Assembly (NCBI GenBank): GCA_945866125.1
Contig: CAMBFZ010000013.1
Location: 39,500 to 103,499 of the forward strand
Direction: 5' to 3'
DNA: 64,000 nucleotides
From: Bordetella parapertussis
Lineage (GTDB): Bacteria > Pseudomonadota > Gammaproteobacteria > Burkholderiales > Burkholderiaceae_D
Below, piece by piece: positions 35,882 to 44,832 of the stretch (position 1 is its first letter; every line of letters begins with the position of its first letter). The notes below the pieces were generated by a model. That model searched no databases. It was not told the origin of the DNA and was given only the letters and a program-made list of their open reading frames with translations. Both the position numbers and the translations under genes were made by a program.

Positions 35882-37143
35882 TCGTACTTCAACGCATCAG
35901 CAGGCCGCACTCGTGCCGCCCACCAGCTCGGATACAAGGTTGCCAGAAAAGCCAGCACCACTGCCATGCCGCCGATACGCCACACATCCGGCCAGCGTAA
36001 GTCAGAAGGCAAAGCACTAATGAGATAAATATCGCGCGGCAAAAACTGTACGCCAAACAGCGACTCAATGAACGGCACAATCACATCCACATTTAACGCA
36101 ATGAGTACGCCACCGCCGACGCCGATGGCCGTACCGAGCAAGCCCACCAAGGCACCTTGGATCATAAAAATTTTCATCACCGACGCCGGCGAAGCGCCCA
36201 GCGTGCGCAAAATTGCAATATCGGCTTGCTTGTCGGTGACCGTCATCACCAGGGTTGACACCAAATTGAAAGCGGCCACTGCAATGATGAGGGTGAGAAT
36301 GATAAACATCATCCGTTTTTCAGTCTGCACGGCAGCAAACCAATTACGATTTTGCTGCGACCAGTCACGGATATAAAGTTCGCCGGACAAAGACCGCGAC
36401 AGCGACAGCGCCACCTCCGGCGCCTGCTGCATATCGGCGACTTTCAAACGCAAGCCGCTGGGACCGGTCTGACGAAACATTTTTTCGCCATCGTCGAGAT
36501 GGATAAACGCTAGCGATGCATCGTATTCATAATGCCCGGCTTCAAAAATGCCCACTACGTTAAATTGCTTCAGTCGCGGCAGCACCCCCGCCGGCGTCAC
36601 CTGTCCTTGTGGCGCGATCAAGGTGAGCTTGTCACCGAGCTTGATGTGTAGCGCACGAGCGAGCTCACCGCCGAGAACGATATTGAATTCACCCGGTCGC
36701 AGATCATTGAGACTGCCGCGCCTGACTTGCTTGGCGACCTCGGATACCTTAGGCTCTTCAGCGGGCAAAATACCGCGCACCATAATGCCGCGTACCGTAT
36801 CCTCGCGTGTGACCATGGCCTGCGCCTCAACATAGGGCGCTGCTCCCCGCACATCCTTGTTACGCATCGCCTCAGCGGCAGTCACACGCCAGTCGGGCAG
36901 ACTGCCTGATGCGTCGAAGACTTCAATATGGGAGAGCACGGATAGCATGCGATCGCGCACTTCTTTTTGAAAGCCATTCATCACCGACAGCACCACAATC
37001 AGCGCCGCGACCCCGAGCGCGATACCTGCCATCGAGATCAGCGAGATAAACGAAATAAAACTGTTGCGCGCACTACGTTTGCCGGCGCGCGTATAACGCA
37101 AGCCGATCATCCATTCAAACGGCAGATTTTTGAAAAGACCCAA
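35878..37143 (-). CDS. lolC: Lipoprotein-releasing ABC transporter permease LolC/LolE
   Basis: A 421-residue MacB-like permease. An N-terminal membrane helix (SFISLISMAGIALGVAALIVVLSVMNGF) is followed by a large periplasmic domain and three C-terminal helices. Motifs DIAILRTLGASPASVM and YPSWWAARVRPADALKYE are typical of LolC/E. Only one permease gene is present beside lolD, so it may act as a LolF-type homodimer or have a partner elsewhere. It is coupled to lolD by an ATGA overlap. Confidence 0.94.
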   Translation of the reverse strand: MGLFKNLPFEWMIGLRYTRAGKRSARNSFISFISLISMAGIALGVAALIVVLSVMNGFQKEVRDRMLSVLSHIEVFDASGSLPDWRVTAAEAMRNKDVRGAAPYVEAQAMVTREDTVRGIMVRGILPAEEPKVSEVAKQVRRGSLNDLRPGEFNIVLGGELARALHIKLGDKLTLIAPQGQVTPAGVLPRLKQFNVVGIFEAGHYEYDASLAFIHLDDGEKMFRQTGPSGLRLKVADMQQAPEVALSLSRSLSGELYIRDWSQQNRNWFAAVQTEKRMMFIILTLIIAVAAFNLVSTLVMTVTDKQADIAILRTLGASPASVMKIFMIQGALVGLLGTAIGVGGGVLIALNVDVIVPFIESLFGVQFLPRDIYLISALPSDLRWPDVWRIGGMAVVLAFLATLYPSWWAARVRPADALKYE

Positions 37144-37262
37144 AACGACTCCTGAAAATAGCGGTGATCGGGCGTTACAACAAAGAATTTTTTAAACAGT
37201 CCAGCACAGCTCACGCAATGGACATTCTCAAACAAGCCGGCAGTTTGCCATACAATCGCGCC

Positions 37263-38252
37263 ATGACAAATCTGGAAATTATTGTCCCCTTCGCCCTGCT
37301 CCCCGCCGAACACGCCAAAGACCTGCTCGCCGCGCTACAGGCGCCGGCGCTCGCGCGCCTGCTTGCGAGGGCGAGGATCCTGCACCAACGCAGCAGTGAA
37401 GGCTTCGCGCCATCCTTGCCACACGAACAAAAGCTGGCTGACTTTACCGATAACAGCCCACCAATTGCCCTTGCAGCAATGCGGCAGCTCGGGCTCTCCG
37501 CGACCACCGGCCACTGGTTTTTACTACAACCAGCCAACCTTTACATTGCGCGCGACCATCTGGTACTGACTGACTTGCGCCAACTGGAATTGTCCGAAAC
37601 CGAATCGCGGCAGCTGTTTGATGCGGCAGTGCCACTTTTTACCGAGCTGGGTTTGACGCTTTTATATGGCAACGCAGGCAGCTGGTTGTTGCGTGCCGAT
37701 GACTGGCATCGCTTACGCACCTGCACACCCGACGCAGCCTGCGGCCACAACATCGACATCTGGCTACCTCGGGGCGAAGGCGAACGCGCCTGGCGCAAAT
37801 TACAAAACGAATTGCAGATGCTATGGCACACGCACCCCATCAACGATGACCGCGCACAGCGCGGCGTGCCTCGTATCAATACCGTCTGGCTGTGGGGTGG
37901 CACTCCACCGAACGCAAGCGCAACCGTGCCGCCCGGCTTGGCATTGTTGGCGCGTGCAGCGCTAGGCGACAGCGTCGCCCCCACCGCAGCCGAACTCGGC
38001 CCCGGACAAGTACGTTGTCGCAACGATCTCATCGGGCCGGCACTCGCGGGGGACTGGTCAAGCTGGCTAGCCGCATTTGCGCAACTCGACGCGCAATTTT
38101 TTGCGCCCCTGGCCGACGCCCTCAACGCAGGTCGCATCGACTCGCCATCGCTCATCTTTACCGATAGCAGCCGGCTTGTCTCGGTGCAGGCAAGCCGCAG
38201 CGGGATGCGAAAATTCTGGCTCGCTCCTTCCTTAAAACGACTCATCTCATGA
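37263..38252 (+). CDS. Conserved protein of the RpfE / phosphoglycerate-mutase-like family
   Basis: A 329-residue protein directly before recJ in an ATGA overlap, an arrangement I know from other Burkholderiales. It is Leu/Ala/Pro-rich, with segments LTLLYGNAGSWLLRADDW and NELQMLWHTHPINDDRAQRGVPRINTVWLWGG that recur in proteins annotated as RpfE-type regulators or 2,3-bisphosphoglycerate-independent phosphoglycerate mutases. I see no proven catalytic motif, so the function is open. The ATG at 37263 starts the recognisable domain; upstream codons to 37164 lie in the shared promoter region with lolC. Confidence 0.8.
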   Translation: MTNLEIIVPFALLPAEHAKDLLAALQAPALARLLARARILHQRSSEGFAPSLPHEQKLADFTDNSPPIALAAMRQLGLSATTGHWFLLQPANLYIARDHLVLTDLRQLELSETESRQLFDAAVPLFTELGLTLLYGNAGSWLLRADDWHRLRTCTPDAACGHNIDIWLPRGEGERAWRKLQNELQMLWHTHPINDDRAQRGVPRINTVWLWGGTPPNASATVPPGLALLARAALGDSVAPTAAELGPGQVRCRNDLIGPALAGDWSSWLAAFAQLDAQFFAPLADALNAGRIDSPSLIFTDSSRLVSVQASRSGMRKFWLAPSLKRLIS

Positions 38253-39949
38253 CCCGACTCGCCGTTCGTCCGTATTCTGTCCGTCACGCTGAAATGCTGA
38301 CCCAGCAAGGCATACATCCTGTGATGGCGCGCCTCGTCGTGGCGCGCGGCTTGGTTGATGCACGCGAATTAGCCACCGGACTTGATGCGCTGATTGCGCC
38401 AAAAGAGTTAGCGCAGATTGATGTGGCCGCGACCTTTCTGGCCGACGCTATTGAAGCCGAACAAAATATCGTCGTCGTGGCCGACTACGATTGTGATGGG
38501 GCCACCGCCTGCGCCGTTGCCTTGCGCGGCTTGCGCGCCCTTGGCGCCAAGGTCGACTTCATCGTGCCCAACCGATTTGAATACGGCTACGGACTTACCC
38601 CCGAAATCGTGGCGCTTACCGCGCGTGAAAAATCCCCCGACATCATCATCACCGTCGACAACGGCATTGCCAGCATTGCAGGCGTCCAAGCGGCACACGA
38701 GCTCGGCATCGACGTCGTCGTTACCGACCATCACCTGCCGGGCGAGACGCTGCCCGATGCCGCCGTCATCGTCAACCCCAATCAACCCGGTTGCTCCTTC
38801 CCAAGCAAACACCTCGCTGGTGTTGGCGTGATGTTTTATACGCTCCTGGCACTACGTGCCGAGCTGCGCCTGCGCGAACACTTTACGGTCGCCACCCAGC
38901 CGCGTCTTGATACCTTGCTTGACTTGGTCGCGCTGGGCACCGTCGCCGACGTCGTCAAGCTTGACGCCAATAACCGGATCTTGGTTGCGCAAGGTCTCAA
39001 ACGCATACGTGCCGGTCATGCGCATGCCGGTATCGCTGCCCTCTTACGCGTCGCCGCGCGCAACGTGCAGCGTGTCACGCCCTTTGATTTAGGCTTCGCG
39101 ATTGGCCCGCGCTTAAACGCTGCGGGTCGTCTGGCCGACATGTCCTTAGGCATCGAATGCTTACTCACCGACGACCCCGGACGTGCCTGGGCCATTGCAG
39201 AACAACTCGACGCAATCAATCGCGAGCGGCGCAGCATCGAAGCCGACATGCAAGACAGCGCCCTGGCCTCGCTCGAACAGATCGATCCGCGCGACAGTGC
39301 CACTCTGACTCTGTTTAATCCCGACTGGCATCAGGGTGTCATCGGCATCGTCGCCTCGCGTTTGAAAGAAAAATTTTTCCGCCCGACCATTACATTTGCC
39401 CCCGCTGGCGACGGCATGATCAAAGGATCCGGTCGCTCTATACCTGGCTTTCATCTGCGCGATGCACTGGATTTGGTCTCCAAACGCGCACCCGATTTAA
39501 TTGATAAATTTGGTGGGCATGCCATGGCGGCCGGCTTATCTTTGCGGGCCACAGACTTCGATGCATTTGTCGCTGCGTTCGAACAAGTCGGCCGTGAATG
39601 GCTTTCACTCAGCCAGCTTGAGCAAGTGCTCGACACCGACGGCGAGTTAGAGAATGCCTATTTCAATTTAGATTTCATCACCACCCTAGAACAACAGGTG
39701 TGGGGTCAGGGCTTTGCCCCGCCCATATTTTGTGATGTCTTTCGCGTCATCAATCAGCGCCTGTTGAAAGACCGTCACCTAAAATTGCAGCTCGAAAAAG
39801 ACGGCAAGCAATTCGATGCGATCTGGTTCAATCATACTGACAGCCTGCCCAACCGGGCGCGGGTCGCGTTTCGGCTTGATGCCAATGAATACAACGGCGT
39901 CACCCGGGTGCAATTGATGGTCGAGTACGCGGAGGCGCTCGCCAACTAA
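38249..39949 (+). CDS. recJ: Single-stranded-DNA-specific exonuclease RecJ
   Basis: A 566-residue DHH-family exonuclease. It has motif I VVADYDCDGATACAV, motif III TDHHLPGE, the GVGVMFYTLLALRA linker, DHHA1 motif GGHAMAAGLSL and a C-terminal OB fold. It degrades ssDNA 5' to 3' in recombination and mismatch repair. The start overlaps the previous gene (ATGA). It ends the conserved core run before the T3SS-related block. Confidence 0.97.
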   Translation: MTRLAVRPYSVRHAEMLTQQGIHPVMARLVVARGLVDARELATGLDALIAPKELAQIDVAATFLADAIEAEQNIVVVADYDCDGATACAVALRGLRALGAKVDFIVPNRFEYGYGLTPEIVALTAREKSPDIIITVDNGIASIAGVQAAHELGIDVVVTDHHLPGETLPDAAVIVNPNQPGCSFPSKHLAGVGVMFYTLLALRAELRLREHFTVATQPRLDTLLDLVALGTVADVVKLDANNRILVAQGLKRIRAGHAHAGIAALLRVAARNVQRVTPFDLGFAIGPRLNAAGRLADMSLGIECLLTDDPGRAWAIAEQLDAINRERRSIEADMQDSALASLEQIDPRDSATLTLFNPDWHQGVIGIVASRLKEKFFRPTITFAPAGDGMIKGSGRSIPGFHLRDALDLVSKRAPDLIDKFGGHAMAAGLSLRATDFDAFVAAFEQVGREWLSLSQLEQVLDTDGELENAYFNLDFITTLEQQVWGQGFAPPIFCDVFRVINQRLLKDRHLKLQLEKDGKQFDAIWFNHTDSLPNRARVAFRLDANEYNGVTRVQLMVEYAEALAN

Positions 39950-40089
39950 ACCACAGTTTGTACTGTGTCAGTGACGCACAGGGCTAGTGCAGCGGCACAC
40001 TGTGCGATTAATCTTCCTTTCTTTATATTGAGATGCTTGCCGCCTTACTCAGGCCAAACCAAGTTTCCCCAAAGAGAAAGAGCAACACA
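39950..40089. other. recJ to T3SS block junction
   Basis: ACAGTttgtACTGT (39954-39967) and CGCACAG/CTGTGCG (about 39994-40013) are short inverted repeats right after recJ, possibly transcription stops. A purine-rich AAAGAGAAAGAG lies before the chaperone ATG. I see no recognised hrp or PIP box. Confidence 0.4.
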
Positions 40090-40545
40090 ATGAACAGCGC
40101 CCAAGCCATGCTTGAGCACGGCGTCACGCTAGCTGACCTGCGCGACATCAGCGACGACGAGCTCGACACGCTTTATCAGATTGCGCATGCGGATTGCACC
40201 GCAGGGCAGTACCATTCCGCCCTACCATTGGCCTTACAACTGGTACAACATTCGGCGATTGAGGCGCCGTATCAGTTCCTCTACGCGCTCTGCCTGCAGC
40301 AAGTTGGCCAGCCCAGCAGCGCACTCAACCACTATGCCATCGCATGGGCACTAGACCGTACCAATGCAGCCCTGACATTCCATATGGGCGAGTGTCATGC
40401 CGCGCTCGGGGATCTTGACGCCGCCATCGACGCGTTCGAAGCCAGCTTTGAATTAGGCCGCTTGCATCCCGACTGGCGAGAACTGCAAGATCTGGCTGAA
40501 GAAAATATCCGCAGTTTGCGAATCGATATCGCCAGTACCGTGTAG
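40090..40545 (+). CDS. LcrH/SycD/SicA-type class II T3SS translocator chaperone
   Basis: A 151-residue acidic helical protein. About residues 10-35 (GVTLADLRDISDDELDTLYQ) match the N-terminus of LcrH/SycD. Three tetratricopeptide-like helix pairs follow (about 34-120), including FLYALCLQQVGQPSSALNHY and FHMGECHAALGDLDAAID; the tail HPDWRELQDLAEENI resembles the LcrH C-terminus. These cytoplasmic chaperones keep the two pore-forming translocators unfolded until secretion. It lies 47 bases before a putative translocator gene, the usual arrangement. The ATG at 40090 follows a purine-rich stretch. A generic TPR protein is the alternative. Confidence 0.85.
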   Translation: MNSAQAMLEHGVTLADLRDISDDELDTLYQIAHADCTAGQYHSALPLALQLVQHSAIEAPYQFLYALCLQQVGQPSSALNHYAIAWALDRTNAALTFHMGECHAALGDLDAAIDAFEASFELGRLHPDWRELQDLAEENIRSLRIDIASTV

Positions 40546-40592
40546 CTGCCAAGGGCGACAGTACGCATTACTTCACTTGATTGGAATAGATC

Positions 40593-41639
40593 ATGGCTTC
40601 TGCTGCGAATAACATGAGTCGGCTGATTACGCCGTTGAATTTTCCCACACCGATCGACAAGAGCGGCTCAGCCGTCGCTACCAGAAACGCCAGTAAATTA
40701 GCACCTCTTTCCACCGCCACGTTGGGGTTACCTCCACCAAACAAGTCAATAACCCTCTTGGCGCAATCAAGCGATCTCGCGAACAAGGCAATATCAAAAC
40801 TCACTTCAGAACCTGCCAGTATGGTTTCTCCCAACATCGTCACGTTGAAACAAGCCTTAGCAGAAAAAAAATTGCAGGAGTCCGGTAGCAAAGCGCAGAT
40901 CGCCAAGAACGATGCGCATGTCGACGCTGCCGAACGAAATTTTTTCAAAAAAATTGGATCGGTTGCCGCCAATATTGTGGTGGTCATCATCGCGAGCATC
41001 GCCACTGGTGCGTCCGTCGGCGGCGCAACGCCGGTACTTGCGCTGGCCTGTGTGTCGTTGGCTATTTCCATTGGCGATGCCGCGTGTGCCTACCAAGACT
41101 GGCAGCTAAAAAGCGCTGCGCAAAATGAAGGGAAAACAAGCGAGCAAATCAAGCAGTCAGGCTTGCCATGTGGCGGTAGCTGCATTGCCAATGCGACGCA
41201 CCATGTGGCAGAAAAAGCCGGCGCCTCAAAAGAGCAAGCCAAAGTCATCGCCAACGGGGTCGATCTGACCATCCGGGTAGGCCTTGGTGTGGCAATGGCC
41301 TACACCGGCGCTGGCATCGGTGGCGCCACGGATTGGGTATCGTATGTCGCTGCAAGCGCTGGCTTGTTAACGCAAATAGACGGGATAGTGTACGGCGCCA
41401 AAGACTTGCATACTGGATGGCAAGAAGCGAAGGAAAAAAAATCCACTTCCGAAATCAGCCAATCCCAGACACCAATGATCGAAGAACTTACCAATTTTTC
41501 TGAGCACATTAAGGATGGAATTGCGCCAGGCCTTCAAGAAAAATATGAAGAATTAAAAACACAATTAAAAAAATTAGAAGCCGAAAACACAGCGCTGAAA
41601 CTGCAGCAACAGCAATCTTCTTTCCCTACCTTTGCGTAA
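40593..41639 (+). CDS. Putative T3SS translocator (SctE/SseC/YopB-like) membrane protein
   Basis: A 348-residue protein with no signal peptide. It has a polar Ser/Thr/Pro-rich N-terminus (1-100), a hydrophobic hairpin (about 122-167, starting FFKKIGSVAANIVVVIIAS), an amphipathic linker (GASKEQAKVIANGVD), a second hydrophobic region (about 224-268) and a C-terminal coiled coil (about 312-340). This order is that of the major translocator that forms the host-membrane pore with its hydrophobic hairpins. The LcrH-type chaperone gene directly upstream supports it. Primary similarity is weak, it is shorter than YopB or SipB, and no second translocator is seen, so a membrane-targeted effector is an alternative. 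Confidence 0.65.
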   Translation: MASAANNMSRLITPLNFPTPIDKSGSAVATRNASKLAPLSTATLGLPPPNKSITLLAQSSDLANKAISKLTSEPASMVSPNIVTLKQALAEKKLQESGSKAQIAKNDAHVDAAERNFFKKIGSVAANIVVVIIASIATGASVGGATPVLALACVSLAISIGDAACAYQDWQLKSAAQNEGKTSEQIKQSGLPCGGSCIANATHHVAEKAGASKEQAKVIANGVDLTIRVGLGVAMAYTGAGIGGATDWVSYVAASAGLLTQIDGIVYGAKDLHTGWQEAKEKKSTSEISQSQTPMIEELTNFSEHIKDGIAPGLQEKYEELKTQLKKLEAENTALKLQQQQSSFPTFA

Positions 41640-41765
41640 ATTCCGTACCATTTTTCCCACCTACTAGTGTAGTGCCGCCCTTTGCGTATTCCTTGCTCTT
41701 CGTTGCATTAAGTTCTTGCAACCTCTATGCAGACTGTGCAGAATTTTTTGTCAGGAGTTGGAATC
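41640..41765. promoter_or_regulatory. Gap before the SopB-like gene
   Basis: This 126-base gap has no gene. It ends with AGGAG (41753-41757) eight bases before the chosen ATG. TTGCATTAAGTTCTTGCAA (41703-41721) is an imperfect inverted repeat. No recognised T3SS regulatory box was found. Confidence 0.4.
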
Positions 41766-44700
41766 ATGCAAGTTCAAAGTAAATCGTCGCCCACACCGAC
41801 GCTGAGCCCAACTCTGGATACACGTCATACCAGTGCTCCCAGTGCGGAAATAGAGGTTTCTAGCGAGGCGATGCCTCTCACGCTAGAAAATCCGGCACAA
41901 AATTTACTCAACGAGCTGAGTGGAAAAATCACCGCCCTCAATCCGCGCGAAAAAGAACAAGTACAAAATTACCTCCAAATTTGGCAAGGTGTGCTGGCCA
42001 TCGTACCTGGGATGCACGACGATATCGAGGACGCCGATCCCTTGCAAGACCCGACCGCTCAGCAAAGCGTCAACACGGCCAAGCAGGTAAGCGTGCAGGC
42101 CATACTGGAACAAGAACCTGTCCTTCGCCAGAATTTATTCCGCAGCAAACCCAGTGGAAATCCAAGCGCACAATCGGAAATTAATGAGCTAGCTACGGCC
42201 TTGCACCAGATCACCCGGATAGGTATCGGCGCCATGCGTCAAGAAAGCGCGCAGCCTCAAGGCTGGCACTTATTGTCCGTGGCTAGTGTCGATGATAAAA
42301 AAACGATTTCAGAAGTAAGAGTCTTGGCGAAAAAAGAAAACGCATCAAACGCATTTTTTAAAGAAGCAATTAAGCTATTCGACGAAGCGCAAGCCGCTCT
42401 AGCGCTCCAATCCGATAACTGGGGGCCCGGTGGACAAGGTAATACGACACAAACGGTTGCTACTAAAAACAACATACAAAATTTTCTAGACCCAAAAAAG
42501 TCTAACGCAACAACAGATTCATTAAAAACAGAAAAAGCGACCGAGACCAAACTGATCACGATCTTAACTAGGCAACTCGATTTGCTCACGCTTCGTGAAG
42601 AAGAACACCGTACATACCGCTCACCTAAAGCGGCCGGTAGCATCATGGGCGGACGCAGACTCCAGGTACAAGCGGCAGTTAGCGTTATTGATGCGCTCTT
42701 GGCACCGTCAAACCTATTCATCGGTAATGCAAAACCAGCTGCAGAAAAACTGCGTGCGCAGCTCATTAAAAGAATGGAGCGTATGGAAGTATGCATCGCG
42801 GAGCCAACATCCATCGCCGGGCAAAGCGTCGACGTATTGATGGGTCGAGCTTCCATGAAGCCACTCGAAAGAAAACTATTTCCTGAAGCCGCAAAAGTAC
42901 AGGATGCGCAAATCAGATGCATGGTCAACTCTGCTGCGCATAACCTCGAGCACACGCTGATCCATGCCGACCTCACCGAGTTTGATCTGATGGAAAAACT
43001 AATCACGCAATATGTGGTTCCTGGCTTACCACCCGGCACCAACGTTGATATCGCCGCATTGCTGCGAGAAGCCCGCGCCCATACCTTGGATCAAGGGCGG
43101 GATTGGGCGCCAATCGATTCAACTTTCACCGTGCCAATCACGATCGGAACGCCAGCTTCTGCCGGTAGTGAGGCAACCCGGGAGCTCAATGAGGCAGTCC
43201 GCGTCAACACCCTCACCACACCGATCGGCAATGTGTTCGCGGGAGACCACGTCACCATACTGAGCGAGGGCTCTGCCATCCGAAAAAATGACTTTGACGA
43301 TTACCGGCTCGCTGATCCAGCTGACCCAAGCAAAATAATTACCGCTGGGCGCAATTCACATTCCGCTCTTGAGAGCAAGCATGCCGTCAATTTAGCCAAA
43401 TCTGTATGTAATTTTTTTGGCAAATGCATATTGAACGTTACGCGCCACGCCACCTTGTCCCCCTACAAATTTTCGCGTACCAGTTTACAAAATATGCATG
43501 ATGTCGACGGACTCGCCCTGATGAAAGACCTGGGCAGAATATCCAGTACGGCCACGCGCATCGCGGTCACTTCAGCGGCTACAGAAATAGAAAATGAAGG
43601 GCAAGACGCGCCACTAGCCATGCAAGAAGTTGATCGCGCCCTTTTGAATGCCATCATGCTCGCCAAGGCAAATGACAAAAATATTTCAAATCATCAGGAC
43701 AATGCAAAGAGGATCGCAGCAACGCCCAGTGAATTACTGGCGCTCGCCCGTATTGATAGCGGCGTCTGCAACGCGCTGCGCAGAAAGGCCGCGCTCAACA
43801 GGTCGCGCGAAGTCTTTCTCAGTGAAGTCACCACCAACCCGGCCTTGCTCGCACGCATTGCCGCAGGCGATACCATCCATTTCAATTCCATCTCCTTACT
43901 GACACCAGATCCGCTGCGGGAATTTTTGGCGACCCATCTGCCTTTTTTGGTCGGAGCATCCGACAATGAAGAGCGCATGCTAGCCGACCAAAATCTGGCC
44001 TGGGACGATTTGCAGGCCGAACTACGCGCTGGCGGTTTAGACGTCAACGGAAAAACAGTCAAGGCTGAGATCCATGCAATGAATGTCGGCGTCAATCCGC
44101 TCGCCTTTGGCATGGCGCCACTGCCGGCAGCTTTGGTCAGTGGTTGGAGTACTACGCACGAACAAAATAACGCGCGAATCGAAGCCATGATTGGCACCAT
44201 CAGCAAAGCAGCAGAAGGCTCACCCGGTGGCCGGATGCAAACCGAGCTCGCCGCTAAGCAAGTTAAATTAACGAACTTAATGAGGCTCGAAAATGACTTG
44301 AAAAAAGACGCGTCACCTGCTTCAGTTGCGATGCAAACTAGTCTAAAAAATGAAAGCGCTCAACTTGACAGCGAAATACGCGCGATCCAGGAACTCTCCA
44401 AGCAAATTGCTCTTATTTGGCAGAGCGGTAGCTACCAGCAAGCCGGTCGCGACCCCTATAAACTCGCCACGCGACTGGCGATGCTCTCTTCTTTGCTAGG
44501 GGAAGCAACAGCATTTAACTGCAAAAGCGGAAAAGACCGCACCGCACAACTTGACGTCGAACTCAAGTTTCTGGCTTTTCAGATTTTTAGCAACGATGGC
44601 CACGTACCCGAACCTGATCGCGAGCGGTCCACGCTCGAGCGACATCAGCTTGCCGCATTCGTCTTCAAAGACAAGTCACGCACCCACATGCAGGTCTACA

Positions 44701-44831
44701 ACACCGGCTTCATGGGGTCCAAGTTGGCAGGCTTGGCGGCACTGACAGATAATTTCACAGCAGTTCTCGAAACCGGCAGAGCAAGCGTCATTGAGGCATT
44801 CCAAGGCATGTCCAAAGCGGTGCTGTCTTGA
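41766..44831 (+). CDS. SopB/IpgD/SigD-like phosphoinositide phosphatase, putative T3SS effector
   Basis: A 1021-residue protein, almost twice the size of SopB (~560). The C-terminal half carries the family features in order: MNVGVNPLAFGM (compare the SopB NxGVNELAL motif), DPYKLATRLAMLSSLLGEA, the CX5R active site FNCKSGKDRTAQLD with Cys919 and Arg925, and the C-terminal VYNTGFMGSKLAGL. The active site is that of the SopB/4-phosphatase group, which removes phosphates from inositol lipids and changes host membrane traffic and Akt signalling. The N-terminal ~500 residues are polar with no signal peptide and not recognised. The ATG at 41766 has an AGGAG site; a start 13 codons upstream lacks one. 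The lipase gene follows after one base. Confidence 0.88.
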   Translation: MQVQSKSSPTPTLSPTLDTRHTSAPSAEIEVSSEAMPLTLENPAQNLLNELSGKITALNPREKEQVQNYLQIWQGVLAIVPGMHDDIEDADPLQDPTAQQSVNTAKQVSVQAILEQEPVLRQNLFRSKPSGNPSAQSEINELATALHQITRIGIGAMRQESAQPQGWHLLSVASVDDKKTISEVRVLAKKENASNAFFKEAIKLFDEAQAALALQSDNWGPGGQGNTTQTVATKNNIQNFLDPKKSNATTDSLKTEKATETKLITILTRQLDLLTLREEEHRTYRSPKAAGSIMGGRRLQVQAAVSVIDALLAPSNLFIGNAKPAAEKLRAQLIKRMERMEVCIAEPTSIAGQSVDVLMGRASMKPLERKLFPEAAKVQDAQIRCMVNSAAHNLEHTLIHADLTEFDLMEKLITQYVVPGLPPGTNVDIAALLREARAHTLDQGRDWAPIDSTFTVPITIGTPASAGSEATRELNEAVRVNTLTTPIGNVFAGDHVTILSEGSAIRKNDFDDYRLADPADPSKIITAGRNSHSALESKHAVNLAKSVCNFFGKCILNVTRHATLSPYKFSRTSLQNMHDVDGLALMKDLGRISSTATRIAVTSAATEIENEGQDAPLAMQEVDRALLNAIMLAKANDKNISNHQDNAKRIAATPSELLALARIDSGVCNALRRKAALNRSREVFLSEVTTNPALLARIAAGDTIHFNSISLLTPDPLREFLATHLPFLVGASDNEERMLADQNLAWDDLQAELRAGGLDVNGKTVKAEIHAMNVGVNPLAFGMAPLPAALVSGWSTTHEQNNARIEAMIGTISKAAEGSPGGRMQTELAAKQVKLTNLMRLENDLKKDASPASVAMQTSLKNESAQLDSEIRAIQELSKQIALIWQSGSYQQAGRDPYKLATRLAMLSSLLGEATAFNCKSGKDRTAQLDVELKFLAFQIFSNDGHVPEPDRERSTLERHQLAAFVFKDKSRTHMQVYNTGFMGSKLAGLAALTDNFTAVLETGRASVIEAFQGMSKAVLS

Positions 44832-44832
44832 T

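Noticed and set aside
39950..40089. Search for hrp or PIP boxes in front of the T3SS-type genes (also 41640-41765 and 49259-49391)
   Set aside because: No match to GGAACC-N16-CCAC or TTCGC-N15-TTCGC type boxes was seen.
42257..43042. Minus-strand open frame of 261 codons inside the SopB-like gene
   Set aside because: Low-complexity Ser/Ala translation, no ribosome site, antisense to a convincing gene.
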